Part shown: positions 5,539-7,357 of the stretch, piece by piece
Position numbering within the stretch: the first letter of the stretch is position 1
Layout of the letters: every line of letters starts with the position of its first letter
DNA from: Candidatus Woesearchaeota archaeon
Lineage (GTDB): Archaea; Nanobdellota; Nanobdellia; Woesearchaeales; GCA-2686295
Length of the DNA: 7,357 nt
Reading direction: 5' to 3'
Assembly (NCBI GenBank): GCA_002686295.1
Contig: NZBB01000041.1
Location: forward strand, 1-7,357
Notes under the pieces: model-generated
What the model saw: the letters and a program-made list of their open reading frames with translations, nothing else
Databases searched by the model: none
Told to the model about the DNA's origin: nothing
Position numbers and translations under genes: made by a program

Positions 5539-7357
5539 ATGAGGGTGATGTTGATTAATCCTCCTTGGATTATGGAGGATAAAAAAGGTGTTCGTGCAGG
5601 TAGCAGATGGCCTCATTTAAAAGCTCCAGAAGAAGAAGATTATATGCCTTTTCCTTTTTATTTGGCTTATGCTAACAAATTATTAAAACATAATGGTTTT
5701 GAAACCAGAATAATCGATGCTATCGCAGAAGATTTGAGCTTTATGGCTTTATATGATAGAATTAAGAAATTCTCACCTGATTTAATTGTATTGGAGATTT
5801 CAACTCCTTCTTTACATAATGATTTAATGATTATCAAAACTATAAAAGATTTCTCTGATGCAAATATTGTTGTTGCAGGAATGGCTTATTTGGATGAAAA
5901 CTTATTGAAAAAAAATAATGAGATTGATTTTGCATTGTTTGGAGAGTATGAGCTTACTCTTTTAGAACTTGTTAAAAAACTTGGAACTAATGATTTCAAT
6001 GAAGTTAAAGGATTAATTTATAGAGAAGAAGATAGAGTTATTAAAAATTCTGAGAGACCTTTGCATAAAAATCTTGACGAACTTCCATGGCCTTATACTG
6101 AAGAGTTGCCTATGAAAAAATATCATGATTGTCCTGGAGGAATTCCATCTCCATCAGCACAGATATGGGCTTCAAGGGGTTGTCCTTTTACCTGTACTTT
6201 CTGTGCATGGCCACAACTAATGTATAATCCACATAGTTATAGGACAAGAAGTGTTAAGGATTTTGTTGATGAAATTGAGTTCTTAAAAAACAAAGGATTT
6301 AAATCTTTTTATGTAGATGATGACACTTTCAATGTTGGAAAAAAAAGAATGCTTGAAATCTGTAATGAAATACGAATAAGAAAGATTAACTTACCATGGG
6401 CAATAATGGCTCGTGTTGATTTAATGGATGAAGAAATTCTCCGAGCAATGAAAGAATCAGGGTTGTATGCATTAAAATATGGTGTTGAATCAAGCTCACA
6501 GAAACTTTTGGACGCGTGTGATAAAAGGCTTGACATAAAAAAAGCAGAAGAAAACATCTTATTAACTCAGAAATTAGGAATTAAAGTTCATTTAACATTC
6601 ACATTTGGCCTGCCAGGAGAAACAAAACAAACAATTCAAGATACAATAAATTTTGCTTTGAGAATGAATACAGAATCAGCACAGTTCTCTATCACAACTC
6701 CTTTTCCAGGAACAAAACTTTACAAAGAATTGAAAGAATCAAGCAATCTTGTGTCAACAAACCTGACAGATTATGACGGAAATTTCAAAGCAGTAATAAA
6801 AAATGAAAATTTAACTCCTGAAGACATTGAAAACGCTGTAAGAGAAGCATACGATGTATGGATTGAGCATAAGAAAAAACGAAATGAAAAAAAAACAGCA
6901 ATAACTATTTTCAAAGAATGCTTGACAGAACACGGACTAGCTTATACTCTTAAGAAAACAGCTTTTCGAATAATAAATGTTAAAAAAAAACGATTCAGAA
7001 GAAAAATAAACTCTGGGATAACAAATATATGCAAGATTAATACTTCACTTGCAGGTCCTGAGTATGTTACAATAGACTTAACAAACAAATGCAATCTAAA
7101 CTGCATTGCTTGCTGGACTTTCTCACCATTACTGAAAGATAATAAACCAAATAAAGAATGGTTTAAGCAAGAATTGTCTTATGAAAAAACTGCGAAGCTA
7201 ATAAATGAATTGGCCAGTATTGGAACAAAAGAAGTCAGGATAACTGGTGGAGGAGAGCCATTCATGCACAAAGATATTTTTAAGATAATTGAATTGATAA
7301 AAAGTAAAAGGATGAAATGCGATATTACAACTAATTTTACATTGTTAAACAAAGAAA
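5539..7357 (+). CDS. B12-binding radical SAM protein fused to a second radical SAM module, 3'-truncated
   Basis: 606 codons are open from ATG 5539 to the window edge with no stop. Residues 1-~190 form a Rossmann-like B12-binding domain (MRVMLINPPW; NKLLKHNGFETRIIDA 47-61; DLIVLEIST 81-89; IVVAG 110-114; FALFGEYELTLLELV 131-145). The canonical cobalamin DxHxxG motif is absent. The first radical SAM module spans about 205-420, with CX3CX2C at Cys215, 219 and 222 (GCPFTCTFC), FYVDDDTF (257-264), YGVESSS (314-320) and FTFGLPGET (354-362). A basic linker of ~80 residues (about 425-505) follows. A second radical SAM module then starts: VTIDLTNKC with CX3CX2C at Cys518, 522 and 525 (CNLNCIAC) and GGGEP at 570-574. 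The first half matches B12-radical SAM enzymes (often methyltransferases or ring/C-C chemistry); the second resembles the SPASM-type gene at 1-948. A total of roughly 850 residues is expected if a SPASM tail follows. The substrate is unknown; the locus suggests glycan or lipid modification. Confidence 0.9.
   Translation, partial: MRVMLINPPWIMEDKKGVRAGSRWPHLKAPEEEDYMPFPFYLAYANKLLKHNGFETRIIDAIAEDLSFMALYDRIKKFSPDLIVLEISTPSLHNDLMIIKTIKDFSDANIVVAGMAYLDENLLKKNNEIDFALFGEYELTLLELVKKLGTNDFNEVKGLIYREEDRVIKNSERPLHKNLDELPWPYTEELPMKKYHDCPGGIPSPSAQIWASRGCPFTCTFCAWPQLMYNPHSYRTRSVKDFVDEIEFLKNKGFKSFYVDDDTFNVGKKRMLEICNEIRIRKINLPWAIMARVDLMDEEILRAMKESGLYALKYGVESSSQKLLDACDKRLDIKKAEENILLTQKLGIKVHLTFTFGLPGETKQTIQDTINFALRMNTESAQFSITTPFPGTKLYKELKESSNLVSTNLTDYDGNFKAVIKNENLTPEDIENAVREAYDVWIEHKKKRNEKKTAITIFKECLTEHGLAYTLKKTAFRIINVKKKRFRRKINSGITNICKINTSLAGPEYVTIDLTNKCNLNCIACWTFSPLLKDNKPNKEWFKQELSYEKTAKLINELASIGTKEVRITGGGEPFMHKDIFKIIELIKSKRMKCDITTNFTLLNKE

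Noticed and set aside
6309..6557. Minus-strand 82-codon open frame
   Set aside because: It lies wholly inside the well-supported B12/radical SAM gene, antisense to the conserved YGVESSS region; it has no promoter and no recognisable protein features.

Overview
The window is very AT-rich. It carries TATA-box promoters placed a fixed short distance before start codons, shows almost no Shine-Dalgarno sites, and uses many AGA, ATA and AAA codons. Together this points to an archaeon, most plausibly a small-genome DPANN-type lineage (Woesearchaeota/Pacearchaeota-like). That placement is inferred from style, not from a marker gene. All recognisable genes lie on the + strand and read as a surface-glycan (cell-envelope) biosynthesis locus.

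Layout from left to right: (1) the 3' part of a radical SAM/SPASM gene (1-948), cut by the left edge; (2) a 39-codon single-helix membrane microprotein (983-1102) with its own promoter, overlapping the next gene by 4 nt; (3) a GT4-like cytosolic glycosyltransferase (1099-2310); (4) a single-pass membrane protein with an outside beta-rich domain (2285-2926), overlapping the glycosyltransferase by 26 nt; (5) a multi-pass ArnT/PMT-like lipid-linked-sugar glycosyltransferase (2948-4618); (6) a 126-bp copy of the 3' end of gene 3 (4665-4790), 125/126 identical, left as a gene remnant; (7) a second single-pass membrane protein with a sequon-rich outside domain (4833-5504), apparently a distant relative of gene 4; (8) a B12-binding radical SAM protein (5539 to the right edge) that, after a complete first radical SAM module, runs in frame into a second radical SAM module resembling gene 1.

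Inferred joint role: the GT4 enzyme builds part of a lipid-linked glycan inside the cell, the ArnT/PMT-like enzyme transfers a lipid-linked sugar on the outside face, the two tethered outside domains bind or display glycan, and the radical SAM enzymes modify a sugar, lipid or peptide. No substrate can be named from sequence alone.

The main points of interest are the direct repeat bracketing genes 4 and 5, which suggests this 2.5-kb block was inserted or can be excised with the glycosyltransferase C-terminus swapped; the two-headed radical SAM protein; and the three promoters whose TATA boxes all start exactly 31 nt before an ATG, as expected for leaderless mRNAs.
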